From positions 1,086,001 to 1,150,000 of the forward strand of contig NZ_KB899538.1 of assembly GCF_000378305.1 (NCBI RefSeq): a stretch of DNA of 64,000 nucleotides. The letters are read 5' to 3'. The stretch is from Thioalkalivibrio sp. ALJ12. GTDB taxonomy: Bacteria; Pseudomonadota; Gammaproteobacteria; Ectothiorhodospirales; Ectothiorhodospiraceae. This document shows, piece after piece, positions 9,515 to 17,728 of the stretch (positions are counted from its first letter, which is position 1; the number at the start of each line of letters is the position of its first letter). The notes under the pieces were generated by a model, which saw only the letters and a list, made by a program, of their open reading frames with translations, was not told the DNA's origin and searched no databases. The translations under genes and the position numbers were made by a program.

Positions 9515-10609
9515 TCACGGATTCAGGGCCGCCTTCCACGGCTGGAAGGTCCGGTCGATTGCCTCGCGGCTGGCCGTGTGGCGTGCCTCGACATGCTCGG
9601 CGATGGCCTGTTGCCAGGTCATGCGGGTCTCGGTGTGCAGGGCGTCCAGGGCCTCGTGCAGGGCGGCCTCGAGATCCTCGCGGTGGCGCGCCTCGTCGAT
9701 CCGCAGCAGCACCCAGTCGGTTCCGACCCAGGCGGCGCCGGCGGCCGCGATCCCGCAGCCGAGCGAGACTGGGCCGCTCCAGGCGCAGACCCCCGCGCCC
9801 AGGGCCCCCGCACGCCCGGCCCGGGTCAGTGCCGCGCCGCCACTGCGCGCCGCCTGGGCCGCCAGACGGGCCTGGACCGCACGGGCGATCAGCGGGGTGG
9901 CCAGCCCCGTCCCGGCGGCGGCCGTGGCTGCCAGGCCCGCGCGCTGTTCCAGCCGGGCGAGATCCGCATCCATTGCACTGGCCAGTTGCTGGGCGCGTTC
10001 GATGCGTGCGTGCTGTTCGGTCGGCGACTGCAGGGCCGCCGGCGTGGCGGGTACGCGGGCGTCGGCCATCTCGCGCGTCAGGGCGATGCGCCAGGCATCC
10101 CGGACCTTGCGCTGATCCTCGTCCAGGCCCCATTGCGCCCGTTCGGCAAGCGCCTGCAGAGGACCGTCCCAGAGGTCTTCCGGCAGGAGTCGGTCGCGCA
10201 GGGCCCGTGTGGCCGCGTCGTCTTCGGCCGTGCCCAGCCACTGGGCGCCGCGGAGCAACAGGCGCTGATACTCCGCACCCAGCGAGAAGTACCAGTCCGC
10301 GACCTCGGGCACGCGGTCATGCAGGGTCTGGAAGTGCTGGTCCAGTTCGTGATCGATCCGGGTCTGCCACTGGCTTCGGACCTGCTCGTCACCGGCCTCC
10401 AGCCACTCCAGCGAGAAGCGCTCCAGGCGGCTCAGCCGGTCGCGGTCGAGCCGATAGCGCTCGCCCTCGAACTCCAGCTCGACATGTGCCTGGTCATCCC
10501 ACTGGCGCGGTTCGTGGCGATCGACCTGGGCCAGGAACGCGGCCGCCGCGAGGGCAGTCAGCGCGAACCAGACCAGGGTCCGCAGGAATCTACGGTTGCG
10601 CGGGGTCAT
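9515..10609 (-). CDS. Uncharacterised protein with N-terminal membrane anchor
   Basis: 364 residues from ATG 10609 (a GTG at 10621 would add four). A single N-terminal hydrophobic segment (about 10-30) acts as signal or anchor. A charged, mainly helical region follows, rich in Arg, Glu and Asp. A small Ala/Gly-rich hydrophobic patch at about 235-300 includes GALGAGVCAWSGPVSLGCG, and a helical tail closes it. Not recognised. The start overlaps the preceding gene on the same strand by about 20 bp, so the two are almost certainly co-translated. The Gly/Ala hydrophobic patch may insert in a membrane. Confidence 0.6.
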   Translation of the reverse strand: MTPRNRRFLRTLVWFALTALAAAAFLAQVDRHEPRQWDDQAHVELEFEGERYRLDRDRLSRLERFSLEWLEAGDEQVRSQWQTRIDHELDQHFQTLHDRVPEVADWYFSLGAEYQRLLLRGAQWLGTAEDDAATRALRDRLLPEDLWDGPLQALAERAQWGLDEDQRKVRDAWRIALTREMADARVPATPAALQSPTEQHARIERAQQLASAMDADLARLEQRAGLAATAAAGTGLATPLIARAVQARLAAQAARSGGAALTRAGRAGALGAGVCAWSGPVSLGCGIAAAGAAWVGTDWVLLRIDEARHREDLEAALHEALDALHTETRMTWQQAIAEHVEARHTASREAIDRTFQPWKAALNP

Positions 10610-11420
10610 CGCCGGGATCACGGGGCGGGAGCAGCCCGTTGGCCAGCAGCAGGAAGCCGGCGGCCAAAAATGCCTGTTCGATCAATAGCAGCGACCAGGC
10701 CACCAGCACCGGCAGCGGCTGGGCGCCAGGCGGCAGCCACTGCTGGCCAAGCCACAGGCGCAGCCCGTCCTGGGCCGCGGCCAGTTGCAGCCCGATCTCC
10801 AGCACGGCGCTTCGGGCCCCTTCGTGCTCCACCATGAACCAGATCACCTGTTCCAGCGAGGCGCCGGAAAGGTCCGGATACCAGCCACGCAGGGCCAGCA
10901 TCAGCAACGCCAGTGTCAGCCCGCCGCCGGTGATCCACAAGGCGCCGCGCCGGGCCAGCTCCGGGGCCAGCCGCGGGTGCGCATGACCGGCGATCAGCCG
11001 GGCAAAGGCGGCCTCCAGCACGACCAGTGCCAGCGCGCCCGCGACCAGGACCGCCCACACCGCCGGGGTCTGGATGCGGGCCAAGGCCAGGACCAGCAGC
11101 CCGCCCAACAGAGCCCCCACGACCAGGTGGCGCAATGCCATCAGCGGGCCCCCGCGCAGGCGTTCGCTCCACGGGCTGCCCGCATCCAGATAGCCGCGCA
11201 GGAACGCCGCCCGGCGCAACCGGTGGCGGCGAAAGCCGCCGTAGCCGATCAGCAGGGTCGCCCCGATCCACAGGGCCAGGATCACCGCTTCGGGCGCCAC
11301 GCGCAGGTTCAGGTGGAGCAGCCACAGCCCCATCAGCAGGAGCACCAGCGTGAACAGCTGGCGGGCGGCATTGGCCGGCGCCCGGGTGGGCACCGCGGCG
11401 GCGGGGGCAGTGGCGGACAT
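10590..11420 (-). CDS. Uncharacterised inner-membrane protein, about six to seven helices
   Basis: 276 residues, not recognised. Hydrophobic helices appear at roughly 22-40, 45-62, 93-113, 118-140, 160-178 and 230-262, with no transporter or enzyme motif. It is the first gene of a two-gene unit with the anchored helical protein downstream (overlap about 20 bp), suggesting a paired membrane function. The start ATG (11418-11420) lies at the edge of a spacer shared with a divergent gene (11528). Confidence 0.6.
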   Translation of the reverse strand: MSATAPAAAVPTRAPANAARQLFTLVLLLMGLWLLHLNLRVAPEAVILALWIGATLLIGYGGFRRHRLRRAAFLRGYLDAGSPWSERLRGGPLMALRHLVVGALLGGLLVLALARIQTPAVWAVLVAGALALVVLEAAFARLIAGHAHPRLAPELARRGALWITGGGLTLALLMLALRGWYPDLSGASLEQVIWFMVEHEGARSAVLEIGLQLAAAQDGLRLWLGQQWLPPGAQPLPVLVAWSLLLIEQAFLAAGFLLLANGLLPPRDPGDDPAQP

Positions 11421-11527
11421 GCGTGACTCCGCAAGGGATGTCTCCCGATGGTAGCAAGCGCGGGCGTCGCGCGATGCAGGAAGAAGCCGTTCTGGTGCGG
11501 TTCAGGTGGTCAGGGTATAACCGGGGC

Positions 11528-12166
11528 ATGCCACGCATCGCCGTCATTATTCTCCTTTGTCTGCTCGCCGCGCCGGTAGCGGCGGAGGACTGGCAACTGC
11601 ATGCCGTGTTCGGCAATCAGGTCGTGCTGTCGGTCGACGGCGAGCGCGCGCTGGTCGGCGAGGGCGAGACCGGGCCGGGCGGGGTGCGGGTACTGCGCAT
11701 CTCCGGCAGTGGCGCGGTGGTCGAGCGCGCCGGCGAGCGTCGCGAACTTCAGGTGGAAAGACGCCCCCGCGGCGCCGGTGCGCCCCAGGTCGACCGGCGT
11801 GGCGCCGGGGTCAGCGTACATCGGGATTCGGCGGGCGAGCACGCGGTTACCGGCGGGGTCAACGGTCAGGCGGTGACCTTCGTGATTGATCCCGAGGCCG
11901 AGTGGGTGCTGCTGCGCGAACGCGATGCCCGGCGCGCGGGTCTCGATCCGGATCGCGGGGAGTCGGTCCGTGTTGGACGCGCCCGCGGAAGGGTAGAGGG
12001 GCGTTCGCTGCGCGTTGACCGCTTGCAACTGGGGCATCTGGCCCGCGATGACGTCCCGGTGATCGTCCTGGCCGACGAGGACCTGCCGCGCTCGCGTCTG
12101 GGTCAGGCGTTCCTGGATGCCTTCGAGGTCGAGTTCGATGGCGGGGCTTACACCATCCGGCCGTAA
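11528..12166 (+). CDS. Retropepsin-like (clan AA, TIGR02281-type) protein with degenerate active site
   Basis: 212 residues. A clear signal peptide (hydrophobic IAVIILLCLLAAP, cleaved near AAEDW) is followed by an N-terminal strand-rich region and a C-terminal retropepsin-like fold: VNGQAVTFVID..., xxDARRAGL, then VDRLQLGHLARDDVPVIVL and LGQAFLDAFEVEFDG. This is the order of the periplasmic TIGR02281 aspartic protease family, in which the catalytic motif is F-x-V-D-T-G-A. Here it reads F-V-I-D-P-E-A, so the Thr and Gly of DTG are lost and only the Asp remains. It is probably inactive as a protease. The start is ATG 11528; the open frame extends upstream without a signal peptide. Confidence 0.65.
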   Translation: MPRIAVIILLCLLAAPVAAEDWQLHAVFGNQVVLSVDGERALVGEGETGPGGVRVLRISGSGAVVERAGERRELQVERRPRGAGAPQVDRRGAGVSVHRDSAGEHAVTGGVNGQAVTFVIDPEAEWVLLRERDARRAGLDPDRGESVRVGRARGRVEGRSLRVDRLQLGHLARDDVPVIVLADEDLPRSRLGQAFLDAFEVEFDGGAYTIRP

Positions 12167-12224
12167 GCTCCCTGCCAGGTGGATTCGCGTTAGGATGCCG
12201 CAAGTCCACCACTGCTGATCCCCT

Positions 12225-13559
12225 ATGCCGCTGATCCGGCGTCACCCCGTCGATGCCCCCGCCCCGCGCCGCGAGATCTTTGGCTGGGCGATGTTCGACT
12301 TCGCCAACCAGGCCTACACGCTGCTGATCATCACGGTGATCTTCGGCGATCTGTTCACCCGCATCATCGTCGGTGACGGGCCGGACTACCGGCTGGGCAA
12401 TCTGCTGTGGAGCCTGGCCCTGGCGATCAGCTACGGGATGGTGGTGATCGCTGCCCCGTTCGCCGGTGCGATCATGGATGCCACGGCCTCGCGCAAGCGC
12501 TTCCTGATGGCCTCCTGGATGCTGACCGTGATCGCCACGGCGATGCTCTACTTCGTCGAGCCGGGGCTGGTGGTCTTCGGCATGGCGCTGATTATCGCCT
12601 CCAACTTTGGCTACGCGATTGGAGAGTCCTTTATCGCCAGCTTCCTGCCCAGTCTCGGGCCGCCGGAGAAGCTTGGCTGGATCTCCGGGCTCGGCTGGGG
12701 CATGGGCTATGTCGGCGGGCTGATTGCCACCGCCTTTGCCCTGGGCCTGCTGGGTGACGTCAGCGAGGAGAACTTCGAGCGCATCCGCTGGGTGGGACCG
12801 TTCGCCGCGGCCTTCTTCCTGATCTCCGCGATCCCGACCTTCCTGTTCCTGAAAGAGCGTGGTACGCGTCGGCGCATGCGCCGACGGCTGCAACTGGGGC
12901 TTGGCTGGCGCCGCGTGCGCGAGGCGCTGGTGACCCTGGGCCAGCGCCGCGAGCTGCGCGCGCTGTATGTGTCCATCTTCTTCATGATGGCCGGGATTTA
13001 CATCATCATCTCCTTCACCTTCATCTACGGCTCGCAGGTGATCCAGTGGGAGGAGTCGGTGCGCATCGCGATGTTCGTGATCACCCAGGTCACGGCGATC
13101 ATTGGGGCGATCGGGTTTGGCTTCCTGATGGACCGCGTCGGACCGGTGCGTATCTACCGCATCACCCTCGTGCTGTGGGCGCTGGCGGTGCTGGCGATCT
13201 TCGGCACCTCGGCCATTGCACAGTGGCTGAGCGCGTTGCTGGGCCAGCCGGTCGAGGCGCAGATGGTGTTTCTCGGGGTCGGGATTATTGCCGGGCTGTG
13301 TCTTGGGGCTGCACAGTCGGCCGGGCGCGCTCTGGTGGGCATGATGGTGCCGGTACGCGAGGCGGGGCGCTGGTTTGGCTTCTGGGCGCTGTCGGCGCGG
13401 GCGGCCGCGATCTTTGGCCTGGTCGGGATTGGCCTGTTGCAGGCCTGGCTGGGGCTGGCCAATGCGATCCTGTTCTGTCTGTTCTTGTTCGTGGCCGCGC
13501 TGCTGGCCTCGATTCCGTTGCATCTCGCCCGGCGCAACCGCGAGCCCGATACGGCCTGA
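12225..13559 (+). CDS. MFS transporter, UMF1/Atg22-like
   Basis: 444 residues with about twelve hydrophobic helices. The N-terminal signature EIFGWAMFDFANQAYTLLI is characteristic of the UMF1 (Atg22-like) branch of the major facilitator superfamily; eukaryotic members export amino acids from vacuoles. A basic loop around residue 215-235 (ERGTRRRMRRRLQLG) separates the two six-helix halves. The bacterial substrate is unknown. It is convergent with marC; a GGGCAG/CTGCCC hairpin (13566-13582) between them probably helps end both transcripts. Confidence 0.8.
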   Translation: MPLIRRHPVDAPAPRREIFGWAMFDFANQAYTLLIITVIFGDLFTRIIVGDGPDYRLGNLLWSLALAISYGMVVIAAPFAGAIMDATASRKRFLMASWMLTVIATAMLYFVEPGLVVFGMALIIASNFGYAIGESFIASFLPSLGPPEKLGWISGLGWGMGYVGGLIATAFALGLLGDVSEENFERIRWVGPFAAAFFLISAIPTFLFLKERGTRRRMRRRLQLGLGWRRVREALVTLGQRRELRALYVSIFFMMAGIYIIISFTFIYGSQVIQWEESVRIAMFVITQVTAIIGAIGFGFLMDRVGPVRIYRITLVLWALAVLAIFGTSAIAQWLSALLGQPVEAQMVFLGVGIIAGLCLGAAQSAGRALVGMMVPVREAGRWFGFWALSARAAAIFGLVGIGLLQAWLGLANAILFCLFLFVAALLASIPLHLARRNREPDTA

Positions 13560-13565
13560 CTCGAA

Positions 13566-13582
13566 GGGCAGTCGCGCTGCCC
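13566..13582. terminator. Hairpin between convergent UMF1 and marC genes
   Basis: GGGCAG (13566-13571), TCGCG loop, CTGCCC (13577-13582). No strong T-tract on either side; placement in a 22-bp convergent gap suggests a weak or Rho-assisted terminator. Confidence 0.4.
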
Positions 13583-14289
13583 TAATCGTGGTCACGGGCC
13601 GGGATGCGCGGGTCCTCCACCTCGTTTTCGTCCAGCATTTCGGTGTCCAGCATGAAGCCGATTGCGGCGTCGCTGATGCCGTTGATCACGAATTGCACGG
13701 CCAGTACCGCCAGGATCAGGCCGAAGACCTTGGTCAGGATGTCCTTCCCGGTGTCGCCCAGGTACTGGACGATGTAGCGCGAATAGATCATCGCGTAGTA
13801 GCAGGCCACCATGCAGGCCAGTACGCCGAGGAACACGAGCCCCGTGTGATAGACCGTCGGGGCCTCGCTGGTCAGGATCATCACCGTGGCGATCGCACCC
13901 GGACCGCTCATGAACGGGATCGCCAGCGGGATCACCGAGATATCCTCGGTCACGTGCCCCTTGTCGGCCTTCACCTCTTCGGCGGTCTCCTTTTCGGTCG
14001 CTCCCTTCTGCCGAATCATGCCGATCGCGATGCCGAACAGGATGATGCCGCCGGCGATGCGAAACGCGGCCAGGGTGATTCCGAACAACTGGAAGATCAC
14101 CCCGCCCAGCAGGGCGAAGGCGAACAGCAGGGAGGTGGCTACCTTCACCGAACGCAGCGCGATCGCGCGCCGTTTCTCCTCAGAGGCGCGTGGCAGCATC
14201 GCCGTGAAGATGAACGCTGTGGTCAGCGGGTTCACGATCACGAACACCGCCAGGAAGGTGACGACGAGGTATTCCAGCAGTACGAGCAT
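13582..14289 (-). CDS. MarC-family integral membrane protein
   Basis: 235 residues with six predicted helices. The FVIVNPLTTAFIF segment near residue 16 and IPFMSGPGAIATVMIL near 125 are the paired NP / GPG motifs typical of the MarC/YchE family. The family was once linked to multiple antibiotic resistance, but that link was withdrawn and the function remains unknown. There is an acidic, His-ending C-terminal tail. The start ATG (14287-14289) borders a repeat-containing spacer. Confidence 0.85.
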   Translation of the reverse strand: MLVLLEYLVVTFLAVFVIVNPLTTAFIFTAMLPRASEEKRRAIALRSVKVATSLLFAFALLGGVIFQLFGITLAAFRIAGGIILFGIAIGMIRQKGATEKETAEEVKADKGHVTEDISVIPLAIPFMSGPGAIATVMILTSEAPTVYHTGLVFLGVLACMVACYYAMIYSRYIVQYLGDTGKDILTKVFGLILAVLAVQFVINGISDAAIGFMLDTEMLDENEVEDPRIPARDHD

Positions 14290-14377
14290 GACTGGATCTT
14301 AGGCCGGAAGCCGGAAGGTTGCGAGATAAGCTTGCGCAGGCGGCCTGATCACACCGATCGCCACGGCACTGCGCACC

Positions 14378-14433
14378 TCGCGATGACGGTGCCCTTTTGG
14401 TGTCATTGCGAGGAGCCAAGCGACGAAGCAATC
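14378..14433. repeat. 56-bp intergenic repeat, copy 1
   Basis: Contains TCGCGATGAC (14378-14387) and GTCATTGCGA (14402-14411), which pair as a 10-bp stem with one G-T, followed by GGAGCCAAGCGACGAAGCAATC. A second copy lies 131 bp downstream. The GTCATTGCGAGGAGC...GCGACGAAGCAATC string is a dispersed intergenic repeat I have seen in unrelated bacteria. Confidence 0.75.
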
Positions 14434-14508
14434 ACCTGACGCTTGCGGGGCGCCCGAAATTCGGTTCCGGTGGTTCCGGACGGAAGTTGCCGCGCCCCCG
14501 GCGGAATC

Positions 14509-14564
14509 TCGCGATGACGGTGCCCCCTTCGCGTCATTGCGAGGAGCAGCGCGACGAAGCAATC
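14509..14564. repeat. 56-bp intergenic repeat, copy 2
   Basis: Same length and order as copy 1 (14378-14433), with the stem arms TCGCGATGAC (14509-14518) and GTCATTGCGA (14533-14542) conserved and differences mainly in the loop and in the AGCCAAG/AGCAGCG segment. Substitutions confined to the loop suggest selection on the hairpin. It lies 75 bp upstream of cysM. Confidence 0.75.
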
Positions 14565-14624
14565 TCCATGGGAAGCCCCGACGCCGGACCGTCGCGTGCA
14601 TGGGCAGGGACAGGGCCCGGTCGT

Positions 14625-14630
14625 TATACT
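14625..14630 (+). promoter_or_regulatory. -10 element (TATACT) very close to the cysM start
   Basis: TATACT ends only 8 nt before the cysM ATG, so transcription from it would begin at or within a base or two of the start codon, giving a leaderless mRNA. No clear -35 hexamer and no Shine-Dalgarno precede the ATG. Confidence 0.4.
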
Positions 14631-14638
14631 CTGCGCGC

Positions 14639-15550
14639 ATGAAGAAACGCCTGCACCCTGAATCCTTCCCGACCCTCGAGCATTTTGTCGGCAATACGCC
14701 GCTGGTGCGCCTGCAGCGCATGGCGGCGGATCTGCCGTCCACCGTGCTGGTGAAGCTCGAGGGCAACAATCCCGCCGGTTCGGTCAAGGACCGGCCCGCA
14801 CTGAACATGATCCAGGCAGCCGAGCGCCGCGGCGACATCCAGCCCGGCGATACCCTGATCGAGGCCACCAGCGGCAATACCGGCATCGCGCTGGCGATGG
14901 TCGCGGCGATGAAGGGCTATCGCATGATCCTGGTGATGCCGGACAACATGTCCGCCGAGCGCCGCGCCTCGATGAAGGCCTTTGGCGCCGAGCTGGTGCT
15001 GGTCTCGCGCGAGGAGAGCATGGAGGGCGCGCGCGATCTGGCCGACCGCATGGAGGCCGAGGGCAAGGGCCGAGTGCTGAACCAGTTCGGCAACCCGGAC
15101 AACCCCGAGGCCCACTACATCGGCACCGGGCCGGAGATCTGGCGCGACACCGAGGGCACGGTGACCCATTTTGTTTCCGCTATGGGGACCACCGGCACCA
15201 TCATGGGCGTGTCGCGCTATCTGAAGGAGCGCGACCCCAGTGTGCAGATCGTCGGCGTGCAGCCCACCGAGGGATCGTCGATCCCCGGTATCCGGCGCTG
15301 GCCGGAGGCGTACCTGCCGACGATCTTCGAGGCCTCGCGGGTGGACCAGACCGTGGACGTGACCCAGGAGGAGGCCGAGGACACCATGCGCCGGCTGGCC
15401 GCCGAGGAGGGCATCTTCGCGGGTGTCTCCTCCGGGGGTTCCGTGGCCGCGGCCCTGAAGCTTGCGGCCGCGATCGAGGGCGGCACCTTCGTCGCGATCA
15501 TCTGTGACCGCGGCGACCGCTACATCTCCACCGGCGTGTTTCCGTCATGA
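14639..15550 (+). CDS. cysM: Cysteine synthase B
   Basis: 303 residues. A PLP enzyme making cysteine from O-acetylserine with sulfide or thiosulfate; the thiosulfate route suits a sulfur oxidiser. The PLP lysine lies in NNPAGSVKDRPA (about residue 47), the phosphate-binding loop is EATSGNTGIALA (about 76), and FAGVSSGGSVAAAL closes the active site. Length and the KDRPAL context fit CysM rather than the longer CysK. The start is the ATG at 14639, which has a -10 hexamer almost abutting it. Its stop overlaps the next ORF (ATGA), so cysM, the exonuclease and rlmD form an operon. Confidence 0.92.
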   Translation: MKKRLHPESFPTLEHFVGNTPLVRLQRMAADLPSTVLVKLEGNNPAGSVKDRPALNMIQAAERRGDIQPGDTLIEATSGNTGIALAMVAAMKGYRMILVMPDNMSAERRASMKAFGAELVLVSREESMEGARDLADRMEAEGKGRVLNQFGNPDNPEAHYIGTGPEIWRDTEGTVTHFVSAMGTTGTIMGVSRYLKERDPSVQIVGVQPTEGSSIPGIRRWPEAYLPTIFEASRVDQTVDVTQEEAEDTMRRLAAEEGIFAGVSSGGSVAAALKLAAAIEGGTFVAIICDRGDRYISTGVFPS

Positions 15551-16353
15551 GTGCCCCGGTCCTGATCTTCGACCTCGAGACCGTCCCCGACATCGACGGC
15601 GCCCGGCGCCTGCACGACTTCGAGGGCCTGAGCGATCACGAGGTGGCGGAGGCGCTGTTCGCCCTGCGCCGCGCGCAGGCCGGCACGGAGTTCCTCAAGC
15701 ACCCGCTGCACCGCATCGTCTCCATCGGCGTGCTCTATCAGGGCGGCGACGCGCTGAAGCTCTCCGCCTTCGGGCGCGAAGGCGAGGACGGACAGGCGCC
15801 CAGCGAGGCCGATCTCCTGCGCCAGTTCTTCGACGTGATCGACAAGCGTACGCCTCAGCTGGTGAGCTGGAACGGCGGTGGCTTCGACCTGCCGGTGCTG
15901 CACTACCGCGCGCTGGTCAACGGCGTGCAGGCCCCGCGCTACTGGGAGCAGGGCGACGACGACCGCGAGTTTCGCTACAACAACTACCTGTCGCGCTTCC
16001 ACTGGCGACACGTGGATCTGATGGACGTGCTCGCGGGCTTTCAGGGCCGCGCGGTTACCAGCTTGGACATGATGGCTAGCCTGCTGGGCTTCCCCGGCAA
16101 GCTGGGCATGGATGGCTCGAAGGTCTGGCCGGCCTGGCGTGACGGTCGCCAGGCCGAGATCCACGACTACGTGGAGCACGACGTGCTGAACACCTATCTG
16201 GTCTGGCTGCGCTTCGAGTACATGCGCGGCAACCTGACCGACGCCGCGCTGGCCAGCCGTCAGCAGCAGCTGGCCGAGTACCTGGGTAGCACCGATACCG
16301 CACACCACCACGAATTCCTCGACGCCTGGCAGCCGGCCGGACGCGCGGACTGA
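15547..16353 (+). CDS. DEDD-family 3'-5' exonuclease (PF10108-like)
   Basis: 268 residues. The exonuclease I motif FDLETVPD starts at about residue 8, Exo II lies in LVSWNGGGFDLPVLHYRAL near 114, and the Exo III Asp is in YVEHDVLNTYLVWLRF near 202-217. This is the layout of the predicted 3'-5' exonuclease related to the DNA polymerase B proofreading domain, often misnamed after polysaccharide biosynthesis because of its neighbours. It stands alone without a polymerase domain. It overlaps cysM by 4 bp and rlmD by 1 bp (TGATG), so it is translationally coupled to both. The nucleic-acid substrate is unknown. Confidence 0.85.
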   Translation: MSAPVLIFDLETVPDIDGARRLHDFEGLSDHEVAEALFALRRAQAGTEFLKHPLHRIVSIGVLYQGGDALKLSAFGREGEDGQAPSEADLLRQFFDVIDKRTPQLVSWNGGGFDLPVLHYRALVNGVQAPRYWEQGDDDREFRYNNYLSRFHWRHVDLMDVLAGFQGRAVTSLDMMASLLGFPGKLGMDGSKVWPAWRDGRQAEIHDYVEHDVLNTYLVWLRFEYMRGNLTDAALASRQQQLAEYLGSTDTAHHHEFLDAWQPAGRAD

Positions 16354-17693
16354 TGGCGCGCATCGACAAGACCCCGTTCGAGGCCACCATCGAGGAGGTC
16401 ACGCTGGACGGTCAGGGCGTGATCCGCCGTGATGGCAAAGCCTGCTTCATCCACGGGGCGCTGAAGGGCGAGCGGGTGATGGCCGTGCAGACCGGGCGCA
16501 AGCGCCGTTTCGATTCCGCCGAGGTGGTCGAGGTGCTGGAGCCGGCCCCGGGCCGGGTCGAGCCGCCCTGCGAGTTCTTCGGCCTGTGCGGCGGCTGCAA
16601 GCTGCAGCATGCGTCGATCGAGACGCAGCGTGCGATCAAGGAGCAGGCCCTGTTCGATGCCCTGGAGCGTATCGGCCACGTGACTGCCGAGGCCCGCTTC
16701 GAGCCGCTGACCGACACGACCCTCGGCTACCGGCGCACCGCGCGGCTGGGGGCGAAGTACGTGCCGAAGAAGGGCGGGGTGCTGGTCGGCTTTCGCGAGC
16801 GCGGCAGCCCGTATCTGGCCGAGATGACCCACTGCGAGGTGCTGCACCCGGCGGTGGGGCAGCGCATCCGGGCCCTGCGGGAGCTGATCGGTGGTCTGGA
16901 GGCACGCGATCGTCTGCCGCAGATCGAGGTCGCGGTGGACGATGACGAGCGCGTGGCGCTGATCTTCCGCAACCTGGATCCGCTGTCGGAGGCGGACAGC
17001 GCGCGCCTGTCCGCCTGGGCGGAGGCCGAGGGCATTCAGGTGTATCTGCAGCCCGGCGGCCCGGACACGGTGGAACCGCTGGCCGGGCCGATCGAGCCGC
17101 TGGTCTATCGCCACCCGGACTACGACGTGTCGGTCCCGTTCATGCCGACGGACTTCATCCAGGTGCATGCCGGGATCAACCGCAAGATGGTCCCGCAGGC
17201 GCTGGCCGCGCTGGACCTGCATCCGGGCCAGCGGGTGCTGGATCTGTTCTGCGGGCTGGGCAACTTCACCCTGCCGCTGGCGCGCAGCGTGTTGGATGGC
17301 GAGGTGGCCGGCGAAGTAGTTGGCGTCGAGGTGGACGACGCGATGCTGGCACGGGCGCGCGCCAATGCCCGCGACCAGGGCATCGCCAACACCCGCTACG
17401 AACGCGCCGACCTGGACGACGTGGAGGCCCTGAAGAACGCCGCATGGCTGCACGAGCGCGCCGACCGCGTGCTGCTGGACCCGCCGCGCACCGGCGCGGC
17501 TGCGGCGATCGAGGCGCTGGCGCCGCAGGGCATCGAGCGCATGGTCTATGTTTCCTGCAACCCGGCCACGCTCGCCCGTGACGCCGAGCGCCTGGTGCAT
17601 CATCATGGCTATCGCCTGGAGCGGGCCGGGATCATGGATATGTTCCCGCATACCGCCCATGTGGAATCCATGGCCGTGTTCCGGCGCGACTGA
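16353..17693 (+). CDS. rlmD: 23S rRNA (uracil-1939-C5)-methyltransferase RlmD
   Basis: 446 residues. An N-terminal TRAM RNA-binding domain (about 1-65) is followed by the iron-sulfur segment CEFFGLCGGCKLQHAS, whose cysteines with an earlier or later one bind [4Fe-4S]. The C-terminal Rossmann methyltransferase has VLDLFCGLGNFTLPLA (SAM binding), LLDPPRTGA, and the catalytic nucleophile Cys in MVYVSCNPATLARD. RlmD (RumA) is favoured over TrmA by the TRAM domain and cluster. It methylates U1939 of 23S rRNA. It overlaps the exonuclease stop by one base. Confidence 0.93.
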   Translation: MARIDKTPFEATIEEVTLDGQGVIRRDGKACFIHGALKGERVMAVQTGRKRRFDSAEVVEVLEPAPGRVEPPCEFFGLCGGCKLQHASIETQRAIKEQALFDALERIGHVTAEARFEPLTDTTLGYRRTARLGAKYVPKKGGVLVGFRERGSPYLAEMTHCEVLHPAVGQRIRALRELIGGLEARDRLPQIEVAVDDDERVALIFRNLDPLSEADSARLSAWAEAEGIQVYLQPGGPDTVEPLAGPIEPLVYRHPDYDVSVPFMPTDFIQVHAGINRKMVPQALAALDLHPGQRVLDLFCGLGNFTLPLARSVLDGEVAGEVVGVEVDDAMLARARANARDQGIANTRYERADLDDVEALKNAAWLHERADRVLLDPPRTGAAAAIEALAPQGIERMVYVSCNPATLARDAERLVHHHGYRLERAGIMDMFPHTAHVESMAVFRRD

Positions 17694-17728
17694 CGCGCCG
17701 GCCCGACGAGCCAAGAGGGAGAGACTGA

